DNA of 40,121 bases, taken from the NCBI GenBank assembly GCA_013329215.1, contig DUKS01000061.1:1-40121 (forward strand), read 5' to 3'. Positions 1-7,963 of the stretch are shown here, one piece after another (the first letter of the stretch is position 1; every line of letters begins with the position of its first letter). The notes beneath the pieces were generated by a model. The model was not told where the DNA came from and ran no database searches. It saw only the letters and a list, made by a program, of their open reading frames with translations. This DNA comes from Nanobdellota archaeon (GTDB lineage: Archaea; Nanobdellota; Nanobdellia; SCGC-AAA011-G17; GW2011-AR17). Made by a program: the position numbers and the translations under genes.

Positions 1-504
1 TGCAATGACAATCCCGTTCGGGAATTTTGTTAAAAAAGAAATGCCTGCAACAGCGCCTGCCCAAAACGGCTTTTTCGAAATGAACAGGTACACAGCCAGC
101 AATGCAAAAAACACAGACGGAAGCTCTGTCATGTTGCGGAAAACAGACTCAAAAAATACAGGGGTAAACGCCAAAATCAGTGCGGCAATAAATCCGGCTT
201 CCTCGCCATGCATTTTTTTGCAAATCAGGTAAGCCATTGCAACAGAGCCCAAGCTGAAAAGAATCCCAAGCAGATAGCCGGCAGCCGCATCATTAAGCCC
301 AATCTTCCAGAAGAACCCAAGAAGAATAGGCCAAACCAGCGGCCTTATCGGCTCCCATATTCCTATAGCTCCAAGCGAATAGATGTAATGCCCCATGCCG
401 AGATAAACAGAAGCGTCCCACCACATTGCATGCGGCTTAAGCAGGTAGGCAATGTCAATTACAAGCGCAATCAGCAATACAAGATACAGCTTTAAGTGTT
501 TCAT
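1..504 (-). CDS. GT-C family glycosyltransferase (PMT/GT39-like), N-terminal part, cut by window edge
   Basis: This reading frame is missing from the ORF track because it runs off the window. Translating the minus strand from the ATG at 504-502 gives 168 open codons (MKHLKLYLVLLIALVIDIAY...). It starts with a membrane segment, followed by an acidic first-loop motif WWDASVYLGMGHYIY (Asp near residue 30), and then several hydrophobic helices. That is the layout of GT-C transferases that use polyprenyl-phosphate sugars (PMT_2/GT39-like), in which the first external loop carries the catalytic Asp. Its ATG overlaps the TGA of the upstream lipoprotein gene (ATGA), so the two are probably translationally coupled. 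The likely role is transfer of sugar to surface proteins or lipids at the outer face of the membrane; this is inferred from the family. The C-terminus is not visible. Confidence 0.72.
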   Translation of the reverse strand, partial: MKHLKLYLVLLIALVIDIAYLLKPHAMWWDASVYLGMGHYIYSLGAIGIWEPIRPLVWPILLGFFWKIGLNDAAAGYLLGILFSLGSVAMAYLICKKMHGEEAGFIAALILAFTPVFFESVFRNMTELPSVFFALLAVYLFISKKPFWAGAVAGISFLTKFPNGIVIA

Positions 505-1964
505 TCTATCACCGGGTTGGGGTCGTCAAATGAGGTTTGGCTTTTGAACTCGCGGGACAGCTTGTAGCCGTAAGGGGATGTTTCAGAGCCGAACAATACA
601 GCCTGCCTGCCGCTTTTTTCCTCAAGCCATGCCTTTACTATGGCATAATCATCAGAACTGAGGACTCTTACTGCTATCACATTAGCCTTTTTGTCTTTGG
701 CTTTTTTTATGATTTTGCCTGTCTGGTTCATGCCGTCAATGCCAACAGGGTACACATTAAGCTTTACGCCGCGCTTTTCAAGTTCTGAGAAGTATTTTGC
801 AGGCGTGCCATAGCCCAGCATATTTTCTTTTTTTCCTGCATAATCCCCTGCAACCACGGGCTCATTTCTGCTTATTGCAACGCGCCTGTCTCCGATAACA
901 GCTGTATCTCCTTCAAGCCTGAACGGTGCAGAGCCTGCTGCGGTTATGTTGGAGCCGATAAGCATTGGCGCACTGAGGTCTGTGCTGCATATTACCTTTA
1001 TTCCTTTGCCGCCTAAATATAATGCGGCTTTCACGTCTCCGGCGGAATCGCAGCTGCCGAGCACTGCTGTCGCATTCTTTGCTATGGCCCGTGAAACAAT
1101 CATGCCAATCCCTCTGGTGTCTATGATTACTGCTATGTCCTTTCTTAGAAGCCTTGTTGTCGGATATAACACATTTTCAAAAGGCACTTCAAACATATAA
1201 ACCCCTTTTTCATCCGGCGCATACCATTTTCCGTCAATTTCCTTTACAATAGTGCCTGCTGCAATATAATGCCTGAACCCCGCAGCAGCCTTGAGCTCGC
1301 TTAAAACCATTCCCGCATTCTCATCCAGGATGTTTCCGGAAAACGGGGACTGGAGCTGCATTGCCCTGAAATCCCTTGTAACCCCGTCTGCCTGCGATAC
1401 AACCACGTCATTGCTGTTAAGGGCTATCCTGGTGCTGCCGATTATCACATTTGAGAATGCGCTGCTAATCCCTGCATTATTCTCAAACGGCTTTGTGTCA
1501 GACTGCCATTCTGTCTCCCTTCCCACTGCAAGATTGAAGTTGAGCAGCGCCCTTTCTTTTTCTCCAGCCCTTCTCCACGCTTCCGCAGCCTTCAGGCGGT
1601 TGTATTTCGTGTCGTCAAGGCTTGCAATGCTTTCATACAGCAGCGCTTTTTCAAAAGGCCTGTCAGCCTCTTCTGCCTGCTCCTCTACTTTATGGAAAAA
1701 GTCCAGCGCAAACGAGAGCATTGCCTGGTCATTGTTCAGCCTTCCAAGCACGAATACAAGCTCTGCCCTTGCAAACGGGTCGTTCCCTTGCTTTAGTGCA
1801 GTGTCAATTTGTTTTTTGAAATCATCCGCATTGAAGCCCGCTTCAGAAACAGCATAGCTGAAGTTGTATCCTTTGCCGTGCGGGTCCAGGCCCCAGTCAG
1901 TGCACCCTGCAAGAAGAAAAGATGCAAGCACAAGCGCGGCTACAGGAAAAAGCCAGTGTTTCAT
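501..1964 (-). CDS. Secreted lipoprotein with N-terminal TPR-like helices, unknown function
   Basis: A 487-aa protein beginning with a lipoprotein signal peptide: hydrophobic stretch VAALVLASFLLAGC, with a lipobox LAGC giving Cys around residue 21. Residues about 40-160 are Ala/Leu-rich paired helices that resemble TPRs (FARAELVFVLGRLNN..., KAAEAWRRAGEKERALLNF). The C-terminal half alternates beta strands and helices with Rossmann-like glycine turns (AVIIDTRGIGMIVSRAIAKNATAVLGSCDSAGD). I do not recognise a catalytic motif. It is followed, with an ATGA overlap, by the GT-C gene, so the pair probably act together at the cell surface. A TATA-like sequence (TTTTTAAGAATAAG on the minus strand, about 1982-1995) lies some 26 nt upstream of the ATG, suggesting a leaderless transcript. 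Confidence 0.8.
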   Translation of the reverse strand: MKHWLFPVAALVLASFLLAGCTDWGLDPHGKGYNFSYAVSEAGFNADDFKKQIDTALKQGNDPFARAELVFVLGRLNNDQAMLSFALDFFHKVEEQAEEADRPFEKALLYESIASLDDTKYNRLKAAEAWRRAGEKERALLNFNLAVGRETEWQSDTKPFENNAGISSAFSNVIIGSTRIALNSNDVVVSQADGVTRDFRAMQLQSPFSGNILDENAGMVLSELKAAAGFRHYIAAGTIVKEIDGKWYAPDEKGVYMFEVPFENVLYPTTRLLRKDIAVIIDTRGIGMIVSRAIAKNATAVLGSCDSAGDVKAALYLGGKGIKVICSTDLSAPMLIGSNITAAGSAPFRLEGDTAVIGDRRVAISRNEPVVAGDYAGKKENMLGYGTPAKYFSELEKRGVKLNVYPVGIDGMNQTGKIIKKAKDKKANVIAVRVLSSDDYAIVKAWLEEKSGRQAVLFGSETSPYGYKLSREFKSQTSFDDPNPVIE

Positions 1965-2012
1965 GCATTATCATAATTGGCTTATTCTTAAAAACTTATC
2001 TTTTGGAAAGGA

Positions 2013-2393
2013 TTACTGCAGCAGCACGGCATTGACAGTGCCTTCCTGGCCCGGCCTTGACGTTACTCTTGCCTTGCCAAGATCTGTCTCTATGATTGCG
2101 CCTTTTGTGAGAATGTTTCGCCTTACGAAGTGCCTGTTTGCCGCATTGTCTGTTATTGTCTTTATTTTTGCAACAACATACTTCTTCTCTTTAGGATTGT
2201 ACACATTTGCGACATTGCACTGCAGCAATAAAGCCTTCCTTGCGCCGCCGAGCTTTCTTACGCTTATTTTCTTCTTTTCACCCAGCTTTGTAAGCGTTGC
2301 AAGCCTTCTTCCCTGGTTTGCCCTTTTCTTCTGGTACTCGTGGTATCTTCCGCCGCTTACTTTCCTTTTCGGCCTTCTGCTTGTTTGTGCCAT
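2013..2393 (-). CDS. rps8e: 30S ribosomal protein S8e
   Basis: A 126-aa basic protein that matches archaeal S8e from end to end: the N-terminal RRPKRKVSGGRYHEYQKKR block, the central RKLGGARKALLLQCNVANVYNP strand region, the NAANRHFVRRNILTKGAIIETDLGKARVTSRPGQEGTVNAVLL C-terminus. The length (about 125-130 aa) is normal for the archaeal form. It is a structural component of the small ribosomal subunit. It is transcribed divergently from the Sm-like/L37e pair. A palindromic TATA element GTATTTAAATAC lies 27 nt upstream of the ATG, so the mRNA is probably leaderless. S8e is found in archaea and eukaryotes and not in bacteria, which anchors the domain assignment of the window. Confidence 0.97.
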   Translation of the reverse strand: MAQTSRRPKRKVSGGRYHEYQKKRANQGRRLATLTKLGEKKKISVRKLGGARKALLLQCNVANVYNPKEKKYVVAKIKTITDNAANRHFVRRNILTKGAIIETDLGKARVTSRPGQEGTVNAVLLQ

Positions 2394-2414
2394 TTTACTG
2401 AACTGAGTAGGGGG

Positions 2415-2426
2415 GTATTTAAATAC
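2415..2426 (-). promoter_or_regulatory. TATA box of rps8e
   Basis: Palindromic GTATTTAAATAC centred 27 nt upstream of the rps8e start codon, the spacing expected for a leaderless archaeal transcript. Confidence 0.6.
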
Positions 2427-2477
2427 TTTTCTGTAAGCCAGCCTGCGCCCACCAACTGCCTTCCCAGCCCGCCCGTC

Positions 2478-2493
2478 GAAAGGTTTTTAAAGG
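2478..2493 (+). promoter_or_regulatory. BRE/TATA of the Sm-like/L37e operon
   Basis: GAAAGGTTTTTAAAGG has a purine-rich BRE-like start followed by a TATA core. A start about 25 nt downstream (near 2515) would leave a short leader ending in the GGAGGT ribosome-binding site at 2532-2537. Confidence 0.55.
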
Positions 2494-2544
2494 AATACCT
2501 TCTCCTTTCAAGAAGTTTAATTTGTTTATTTGGAGGTTATTAAC

Positions 2545-2778
2545 ATGGAAACAGACAGGCCGTTGGACGCGTTAAACATTGCGAGAAACAAGAGAGTTAT
2601 TGTTGAACTGAAGAACAAGGTTCAGATTACAGGCAATCTTAAGGCATTTGACATACACATCAACACAGTGCTTGCAGATGCGGAAGAGCATGATGAAAGC
2701 GGGGCATTGAAGAGGAAGCTCGGCACAGTCTTCATAAGGGGAGACATGATAGTGCTTATATCGCCTTCGCCTGCTTAA
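2545..2778 (+). CDS. Sm-like (LSm/SmAP) RNA-binding protein
   Basis: METDRPLDALNIARNKRVIVELKNKVQITGNLKAFDIHINTVLADAEEHDE... is an archaeal Sm-like protein of normal size (77 aa). Sm motif 1 is visible as VIVELKNKVQITGNLKAFDIHINTVL and Sm motif 2 as GTVFIRGDMIVLISP, with the RGD signature of the RNA-binding loop. The family forms heptameric rings that bind U-rich RNA. The tracked start at 2530 (TTG) is rejected because a strong Shine-Dalgarno GGAGGT sits inside that extension, 7 nt before the ATG at 2545. The L37e gene follows after a short gap; an Sm-like/L37e pair is a conserved archaeal arrangement. Confidence 0.95.
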   Translation: METDRPLDALNIARNKRVIVELKNKVQITGNLKAFDIHINTVLADAEEHDESGALKRKLGTVFIRGDMIVLISPSPA

Positions 2779-2804
2779 GGGCTTTTGATAAGGAGACCTA
2801 AAAA

Positions 2805-3002
2805 ATGACTAAAGGCGCAAGCTCAATGGGCAAGAAGTCCGGAAAGGACGTTCACATAAGGTGCAGAAGGTGCGGGCGCTACTCCTACCACAAGATAAAG
2901 GGAGTCTGCGCAGACTGCGGCTATGGAAAGACTGCAAAGATGAGAAAGTATGGCTGGCAGAAGTGGGAAAAAAGGCCCAACCACAGAAAGGCGAAAAAGT
3001 AA
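2805..3002 (+). CDS. rpl37e: 50S ribosomal protein L37e
   Basis: A 65-aa very basic protein with the L37e zinc ribbon: CRRC at Cys20/Cys23 and CADC at Cys35/Cys38, flanked by the family blocks GRYSYHKIKGVCADCGYGKTAKMRKYGWQKWEKRPNHRKAK. It is a structural protein of the large ribosomal subunit. The ribosome-binding site AAGGAGA precedes the ATG. It is co-directional with the Sm-like gene 26 nt upstream and is probably in the same transcript. An in-frame second Met (residue 8, MGKKSGK) is an alternative start, but the Shine-Dalgarno spacing favours the first. Confidence 0.95.
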   Translation: MTKGASSMGKKSGKDVHIRCRRCGRYSYHKIKGVCADCGYGKTAKMRKYGWQKWEKRPNHRKAKK

Positions 3003-3031
3003 AGCCCCGCGAGCAGAGTTAAGTGGGGCTT
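3002..3031 (+). terminator. Inverted repeat after rpl37e, possible terminator or mRNA 3' structure
   Basis: AAGCCCC and GGGGCTT form a 7-bp perfect inverted repeat around a 16-nt loop, starting at the L37e stop codon. No U-tract follows at once, although T-rich sequence comes about 20 nt later. It could act in termination or 3'-end stability. Confidence 0.3.
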
Positions 3032-3092
3032 GGAACGCCAGTGTCAATGCCTTATTTTTATATTCTATTCGTTTTATTCTTATTACAAACCT

Positions 3093-3100
3093 TTTTATAC
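3093..3100 (+). promoter_or_regulatory. TATA box of tRNA-Leu
   Basis: TTTTTATA in an otherwise GC-richer setting, about 29 nt upstream of the mature tRNA 5' end. Confidence 0.5.
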
Positions 3101-3125
3101 AATGGTTATTTGTCTTTAGCTGTTT

Positions 3126-3209
3126 GCAGGGGTGCCGGAGTGGTCAAACGGGATGGGCTTAGGACCCATTGGCTTAGTGCCTCCGCAGGTTCGAACCCTG
3201 TCCCCTGCA
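3126..3209 (+). tRNA. tRNA-Leu (anticodon UAG)
   Basis: The acceptor strands GCAGGGG and CCCCTGC pair perfectly. The anticodon stem is ATGGG/CCCAT with loop CTTAGGA, giving anticodon TAG at 3160-3162. A long class-II variable arm (TGGCTTAGTGCCTCC) identifies a Leu-type tRNA, and the T-arm is GCAGG-TTCGAAC-CCTGT. The discriminator is A and CCA is not encoded. A second copy of the last 18 nt of this gene lies at 3339-3356. Confidence 0.95.
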
Positions 3210-3356
3210 TAAGGGACTTCGTCCCTTATCAACCCTCTGCGGGTTGCTCATTGCATTCGCAACCCACATAGCGCCATCCGCATAGCGATGGCGCAGGCAT
3301 TTCAAGGGGGCAGGCTCGAATGGAGCGCAGCGGAATGAGAACCCTGTCCCCTGCAT
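3185..3356 (+). repeat. Duplicated tRNA-Leu 3' tail with hairpin-rich spacer
   Basis: GAACCCTGTCCCCTGCAT occurs at 3193-3210 (tRNA end) and again at 3339-3356. The second copy also retains the 5' side of the T-stem (GCAGGCTCGAA versus GCAGGTTCGAA), but its T-loop is expanded by about 20 nt (TGGAGCGCAGCGGAATGAGA). The spacer holds several perfect hairpins: AAGGGAC-TTC-GTCCCTT, CAACC-CTCTGC-GGGTTG (whose right arm can instead start GGGTTGC...GCAACCC) and GCGCCATC...GATGGCGC. No ORF is supported in this interval. Confidence 0.75.
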
Positions 3357-3368
3357 AGAATCCTTTGC

Positions 3369-5603
3369 TTAAGAATTGTAATTCTCTATAATCCTCTGCA
3401 CCCATGCCTTGCTCGGGGTGTTGAACACATCGCCCCCTGCTTCATAGGGATAACGCATAATGGAGTTGAAGCTTGGCCTTAAATTGTTTACATACCAGTT
3501 CCCACAGTCCCCGCCGCATCCCCGCCAGTTGTTTGAAACAGCTTCTGCAGCATTTTCATCGCTCCATCCATACGTGCTGGCAGCCGCTGATGCAGTAACG
3601 CAGTTTGGCGGCCCTGCATTGCATCCGCTCAATTCTTTTCCTTTGCTTTGGTTGTATTCATCATTTAGGCTGCCAAAGCTGTGCCCAAACTCATGGACAG
3701 TTATTGCTGTAAACCATTCTCCATCGTTGCTTCTTGAGATATATGCATTGCCTCCGAAATTGGCGAATGACCTGAATCCTAACCCTGAAAGCGTTATAAT
3801 CCTGTCCCCGGCCGGGCAGTTCATTCCCAATGAGTTAATATATCTTCCCGCGGGCACATTGCCGCCAAGCCAGTCGGAAAATTCCATAGGCACCATCGTC
3901 TCGCCGCTGTAAATTGCCCATATGTTGAACTTGCTCCTGCTGTTATTGAAAGGGTCCACAGTCAGAATGCCGATATGCGCCCCGTCTCCGTTTACTGCAT
4001 AGCCCACATCGCGCACAAAATCGCTTTCTTTCATATACCTGTCAGATATAAAAACAATGTCAACTGCGCTTGCAGAATCCCCACCGGCATTTACATCTGT
4101 AAGCTGCTGGCATCCCGCCTGCCTCACGCAAAGCTTCTGCATACATTCCCTTCCCTCGCCGCAGTCGCTGTTTTCCCTGCATCTTTCCAGGCTGCCGCTC
4201 ATTCTTCTGAACTCCCCTGAAACAAGAGTTCCGTCAAAATAGCATTCCCTTGTGTCAAGCATGCATTCAAACAGGCTGTAAAACTTTCCTCCTGCATCGT
4301 ATATCAGCGATTTAAACCCCGTCCCGAAATCATACCAGTTTGCGCCTTCCTGCATCGCCACGTCATCCCTGCTGAATATCATTGAGCCGCGGGCGCCTTC
4401 CTTTTTCACTGCAATCCTGCTTTCTACGTCGTTTGCCTCAAACTCCTTTATGTAAAGATTATTATAAGCTGAGGACGCAGGATAAGTGAGTGCAAGAGAG
4501 AATGGCTTTCCCCTTGTTCTTTCGTGTATTGTTTCGCCTTCTGGTGTTTGCACTGTTGTTGTTATCTTTGTTCTCCATGGCTTAAGCCTTATGAGCCCTT
4601 CTGATTTGCTGAAAAAAGAGCAAACGCCGCTGTCCAGCTTGAGGTCTTCTTCCTGCCCTACAGCGCATGCCTCATACAGCGAATTGTCGCTGAATGCCAT
4701 CATTGCGCCTTTGCTCAGGTCTATAATCCCCTCGCTCCCAACAGAGAGCTTTAATGAAGCGGGCTCTCTTTCATTCTCAACTGCCATGCCTATGTTAAGC
4801 CCCTCATCACCGAAGACATCCGCATTGTTTGCAAATACAACGTCCATGTATCCCTGGTAGCCGACGCCTTCTTCGGAATGGTTCAGCTGCCTGTGGTAAT
4901 ACCTCCTCAGCTTTATGTTTTCATCAGAATAAACCTCAATATCGCCAAACCCGCTCCTGCCTTTTGTGAACGCCTGCATTTCCAGATAGGTCACATTTGC
5001 CAGATAAATATTATTAAGGTTTGAAACCCTGTTAAGGAACCTTTCATTCAGCTCTCCTGTTTTGTATTGCTCATATCCCAAGTTAAATATTGCAAGTCCT
5101 TCACCTGTCATATTCAGGTAAGCTGAAGACGGCGTAAGGGAAGCGGAAATTCTGCATTCGTCTTCCTTGCACACAAAAAAGTAATAATGCTGGAAATATG
5201 CTGCTTTGCTTGCGTCGAATACCAGGTTTTCCCTGTTTTCGGCATTTATCGCAAACTGCCCGCCTGTGACATTAACCATTGCCTTGTTTTCTGGCGCAGA
5301 CATGAAGCTTCCGCTGTTTACAACAATATTCTTTGAGCCTTCCTGTGTTTCCACATCCCCATACAAATACCCTATATTCCATTCCCTTGCCCTTCTGCCT
5401 TCGCCTGTCGCTGCCTTTATGTGCAGAATCCCGTTTTCGCATGCGGGTGCAGCCCCCAATATTGCTTCAAGGTGCGCGGGATTATACAGGGTCATCCGCA
5501 TCCCATCGGAAGATGCGCACTCGCTTATGCCTGCTTCCTGTGCCGCAGCATAAGCCGTAAGTATTACAATAGCACATGCATAAATAAAAATCTTTAATTT
5601 CAT
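3369..5603 (-). CDS. Secreted M64-type zinc metalloprotease
   Basis: A 744-aa protein with a signal peptide (KIFIYACAIVILTAYAAAQ). The C-terminal domain has the M64 (IgA peptidase-like) zinc site VHEFGHSFGSLNDEY, with HEFGH at residues 637-641 followed by the DEY that marks this clan. Cys pairs follow it (CGGDCGNW). A small Cys knot around residues 480-500 (CRENSDCGEGRECMQKLC) links it to the N-terminal part, which has a beta-rich look and begins with a block (MTLYNPAHLEAILG) shared with the next gene and with the large gene at 24058. The predicted role is extracellular proteolysis; the substrate is unknown. It is tandem with, and paralogous to, the gene at 5643. A TATA-like element (about 5627-5636) suggests its own promoter. 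Confidence 0.85.
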   Translation of the reverse strand: MKLKIFIYACAIVILTAYAAAQEAGISECASSDGMRMTLYNPAHLEAILGAAPACENGILHIKAATGEGRRAREWNIGYLYGDVETQEGSKNIVVNSGSFMSAPENKAMVNVTGGQFAINAENRENLVFDASKAAYFQHYYFFVCKEDECRISASLTPSSAYLNMTGEGLAIFNLGYEQYKTGELNERFLNRVSNLNNIYLANVTYLEMQAFTKGRSGFGDIEVYSDENIKLRRYYHRQLNHSEEGVGYQGYMDVVFANNADVFGDEGLNIGMAVENEREPASLKLSVGSEGIIDLSKGAMMAFSDNSLYEACAVGQEEDLKLDSGVCSFFSKSEGLIRLKPWRTKITTTVQTPEGETIHERTRGKPFSLALTYPASSAYNNLYIKEFEANDVESRIAVKKEGARGSMIFSRDDVAMQEGANWYDFGTGFKSLIYDAGGKFYSLFECMLDTRECYFDGTLVSGEFRRMSGSLERCRENSDCGEGRECMQKLCVRQAGCQQLTDVNAGGDSASAVDIVFISDRYMKESDFVRDVGYAVNGDGAHIGILTVDPFNNSRSKFNIWAIYSGETMVPMEFSDWLGGNVPAGRYINSLGMNCPAGDRIITLSGLGFRSFANFGGNAYISRSNDGEWFTAITVHEFGHSFGSLNDEYNQSKGKELSGCNAGPPNCVTASAAASTYGWSDENAAEAVSNNWRGCGGDCGNWYVNNLRPSFNSIMRYPYEAGGDVFNTPSKAWVQRIIENYNS

Positions 5604-5642
5604 GCCCTAAAGAAAGCTTATTTGATTAATAAAACTATTCCC

Positions 5643-7928
5643 TCAACTGTAAGCGGCAAGCTTATCTTCAATCCATTTTTCTGATATGCTGTTAAATGTT
5701 TTACTGTCAATCTGGTTGCTCATTAAGGATAACTCGCTGGGTCTTATGAAACCAGTGCAGGCTGTGCAGTCTCCGCCGCAGTTCTCTCCAGCTTCTTCAG
5801 CCAGGATCCGCTCTGCTTCAGCGCGGTCGCCGAGAATATTTGTCCATGCCTGCAGTGCATCTTCCCTTGTGGGCAGGCAGTTTGGTGCGCCGAAATATTT
5901 TGTATGCGGGCCTTGGTGCCAATATTCGTCCCAGACTTTGGCGAAACCGTGCGCAAACTCATGTACAAGAAGCAGGCCTTTGCCCAGCCCTGCATAAGTT
6001 GGGCCGGATGTTATAACCACGCCTTCGGGCTCTGAGAACGACCTGAATTCCATTTTTGAAACAAAAACAGCTTTGTCTGCATCAGCGCATCTTTTCATAA
6101 GCGAATTTATGTACCTGACAACCATATCCGGGTTTGCACGCGGTTCAAGGGCCATCCTTTCTTCCGCCAGCACATACCAAAAGCGCATCTTTGGTTTTTG
6201 CTCTGCCTTGCTGAACGGGCTGACTGATAAAAGCCCGTCAAACCCGTTATCCCCCTCTTTGTCAATCAATAGCTTAACTCCTGGGCTGTTTTCATCACTG
6301 TTTTCCAGAAAATCCTCTTCATTTGCATATCCTTCGCCTATGAACAGGATATCCAGCTTGTTTCCGATTGCATTTTCCCCCGGGTATGCCTCCCTGCACT
6401 CTTTTTTAATAACACAGACGCTTTCTACGCACTTAAGCCCTTCCCCGCAGCTGTTGCTTGCCGAGCATTTCCTGAGGATTTTCGGGTGCTCACCCAAAAC
6501 CCTGCTCCTCTCGAGCATGCAGGACCTTGTATTTACATTGCATTCAAGCAGCTGGAATTTGCCTCCTTCATAAACATATGCATTAAAGCTCACACCGAAA
6601 TCAAACCAGTTGCCGAGCATTCCTTCAGGCATATAAACATCCCCCCTGTAAAAAAGAAGCTGCCTGTTTGGCAGGCCCTGCCTTTCAAGGGTTACTGAGC
6701 TTGGTATGCCAAAAGTGTCAAATTTTCCTATAGACACCAGCCTGAAACTGCCGTCAGCAGGAAGCATAATTTTCAATGTAAAAGGGTACTCTATGCCCTC
6801 TTCAACATAGGTCCTGGGCCTGAATTTCATAATGCCCCTTACAGGGTCCACAAACCCGCTTCCCCTTATTAAAAAGAAGTCCAAGATATCCTTCAGCCCC
6901 GGCGGGACTTCATCAAACCGTCCCATCTCCTGCTGTATATGGTCTTCTCCTGACCACTTATAGATATCGTTGCTTGGAACGAGCACCATCGAGCCGCGGG
7001 AAAGGCGAAGAAGCTCAAAGTTATTATAAACAACAGTTATCCCTTCTGCATTTTCCTCGATGTTTTTTGCAAATACCTCAACAACCGCGCCCCCAAGCGG
7101 CGTTGCCTGCGCTTCTTTTGCAATGACTGAATAATAATTGTCAACATACGGGCCGATGAACCGCCTTGCCTGCGGGTCTGAATCCACTTTCATATGCTTT
7201 AGCATAATCTTTTCGTCTGATTTTACTGCAACTCCTCCGAATATGCTGTCTGGCGCATATGCAGTTATAGTAAGATTTATTGAATCCTGCACAACGATAT
7301 TCTTAAGGTCTGTGAGATTGGTAATATATTTTTCTTCGATTTCTCTGCCCGCAATATAATTGCCCACTTTTGAAGAATCAACAGCAGCGCCTTTTCCTGT
7401 TATATTAAGGTATGAATAGGGCTTTTCTCCTGCAGGCAGCACTATTGCGCCTATGGCGCATCTTTCATTCTTTTGGCATATGAAATCATAGCCGTATTGC
7501 GTGTATATTGCATTCGTGAGCCTAAATCCCAGAAAAGGGAGATTCTCATTAGATGCATAAAACTCGGTTCCTGTGATATTTATCCCCAAGCCTGATGTTT
7601 CAGTTGCGGTGTAAGCCCCGCTTGTTACCTTAAGGCTTTTCCCGTCTTCGCCCAAAGCAATTATACCGGACAGGTAGCCAAGAACTGTGCTTGTTTCAGA
7701 ACCCGGAAGAGCATAGTTTAAGGCCAAAGTGCCATCCGACTCTTCGTAATCATCAAAAACCGCGCTTATCTGCCCCGGATTATATACAGTAACACCCCTG
7801 CTGCCCTCAATGCATTTGTAGCCTTCTGGCATGGCCTGGCCGGCGCACCCGCTTTCTTCCTGCGCAGCCGCTGCACTGCATAATATTATAATCGCAAAAC
7901 ATATTGCAAGAACAGTTTTTATGGCCAT
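5643..7928 (-). CDS. Secreted M64-type zinc metalloprotease (paralogue)
   Basis: A 761-aa protein with a signal peptide (VLAICFAIIILCSAAAAQ). The architecture is the same as in the downstream neighbour: N-terminal VTVYNPGQISAVF block, beta-rich middle, a W(F/Y)DFG segment near residue 430, a Cys knot (CSASNSCGEGLKCVESVCV), then a peptidase domain with VHEFAHGFAKVWDEY. HEFAH is at residues 656-660 and CGGDCTAC follows. Zinc ligands and catalytic Glu appear intact, so it should be active. Sequence divergence from its neighbour is large outside these blocks, so the duplication is old. A TATA box lies about 25 nt upstream of the ATG, suggesting a leaderless transcript separate from the operon upstream. 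Confidence 0.85.
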   Translation of the reverse strand: MAIKTVLAICFAIIILCSAAAAQEESGCAGQAMPEGYKCIEGSRGVTVYNPGQISAVFDDYEESDGTLALNYALPGSETSTVLGYLSGIIALGEDGKSLKVTSGAYTATETSGLGINITGTEFYASNENLPFLGFRLTNAIYTQYGYDFICQKNERCAIGAIVLPAGEKPYSYLNITGKGAAVDSSKVGNYIAGREIEEKYITNLTDLKNIVVQDSINLTITAYAPDSIFGGVAVKSDEKIMLKHMKVDSDPQARRFIGPYVDNYYSVIAKEAQATPLGGAVVEVFAKNIEENAEGITVVYNNFELLRLSRGSMVLVPSNDIYKWSGEDHIQQEMGRFDEVPPGLKDILDFFLIRGSGFVDPVRGIMKFRPRTYVEEGIEYPFTLKIMLPADGSFRLVSIGKFDTFGIPSSVTLERQGLPNRQLLFYRGDVYMPEGMLGNWFDFGVSFNAYVYEGGKFQLLECNVNTRSCMLERSRVLGEHPKILRKCSASNSCGEGLKCVESVCVIKKECREAYPGENAIGNKLDILFIGEGYANEEDFLENSDENSPGVKLLIDKEGDNGFDGLLSVSPFSKAEQKPKMRFWYVLAEERMALEPRANPDMVVRYINSLMKRCADADKAVFVSKMEFRSFSEPEGVVITSGPTYAGLGKGLLLVHEFAHGFAKVWDEYWHQGPHTKYFGAPNCLPTREDALQAWTNILGDRAEAERILAEEAGENCGGDCTACTGFIRPSELSLMSNQIDSKTFNSISEKWIEDKLAAYS

Positions 7929-7948
7929 GCTTCAGTGTATGATTTATT

Positions 7949-7958
7949 AATATATAAA
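7949..7958 (-). promoter_or_regulatory. TATA box of the 761-aa M64 protease gene
   Basis: Minus strand TTTATATATT centred about 25 nt upstream of the ATG at 7928. Confidence 0.55.
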
Positions 7959-7963
7959 CCTGA

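Noticed and set aside
1291-1857. 188-aa plus-strand ORF opposite the lipoprotein gene
   Set aside because: Ser/Leu-rich antisense shadow without a start context; the minus-strand gene has a lipobox and a TATA box.
3174-3356. 60-aa minus-strand ORF over the tRNA-Leu tail repeats
   Set aside because: It reads through the tRNA and the hairpin spacer; composition is not protein-like.
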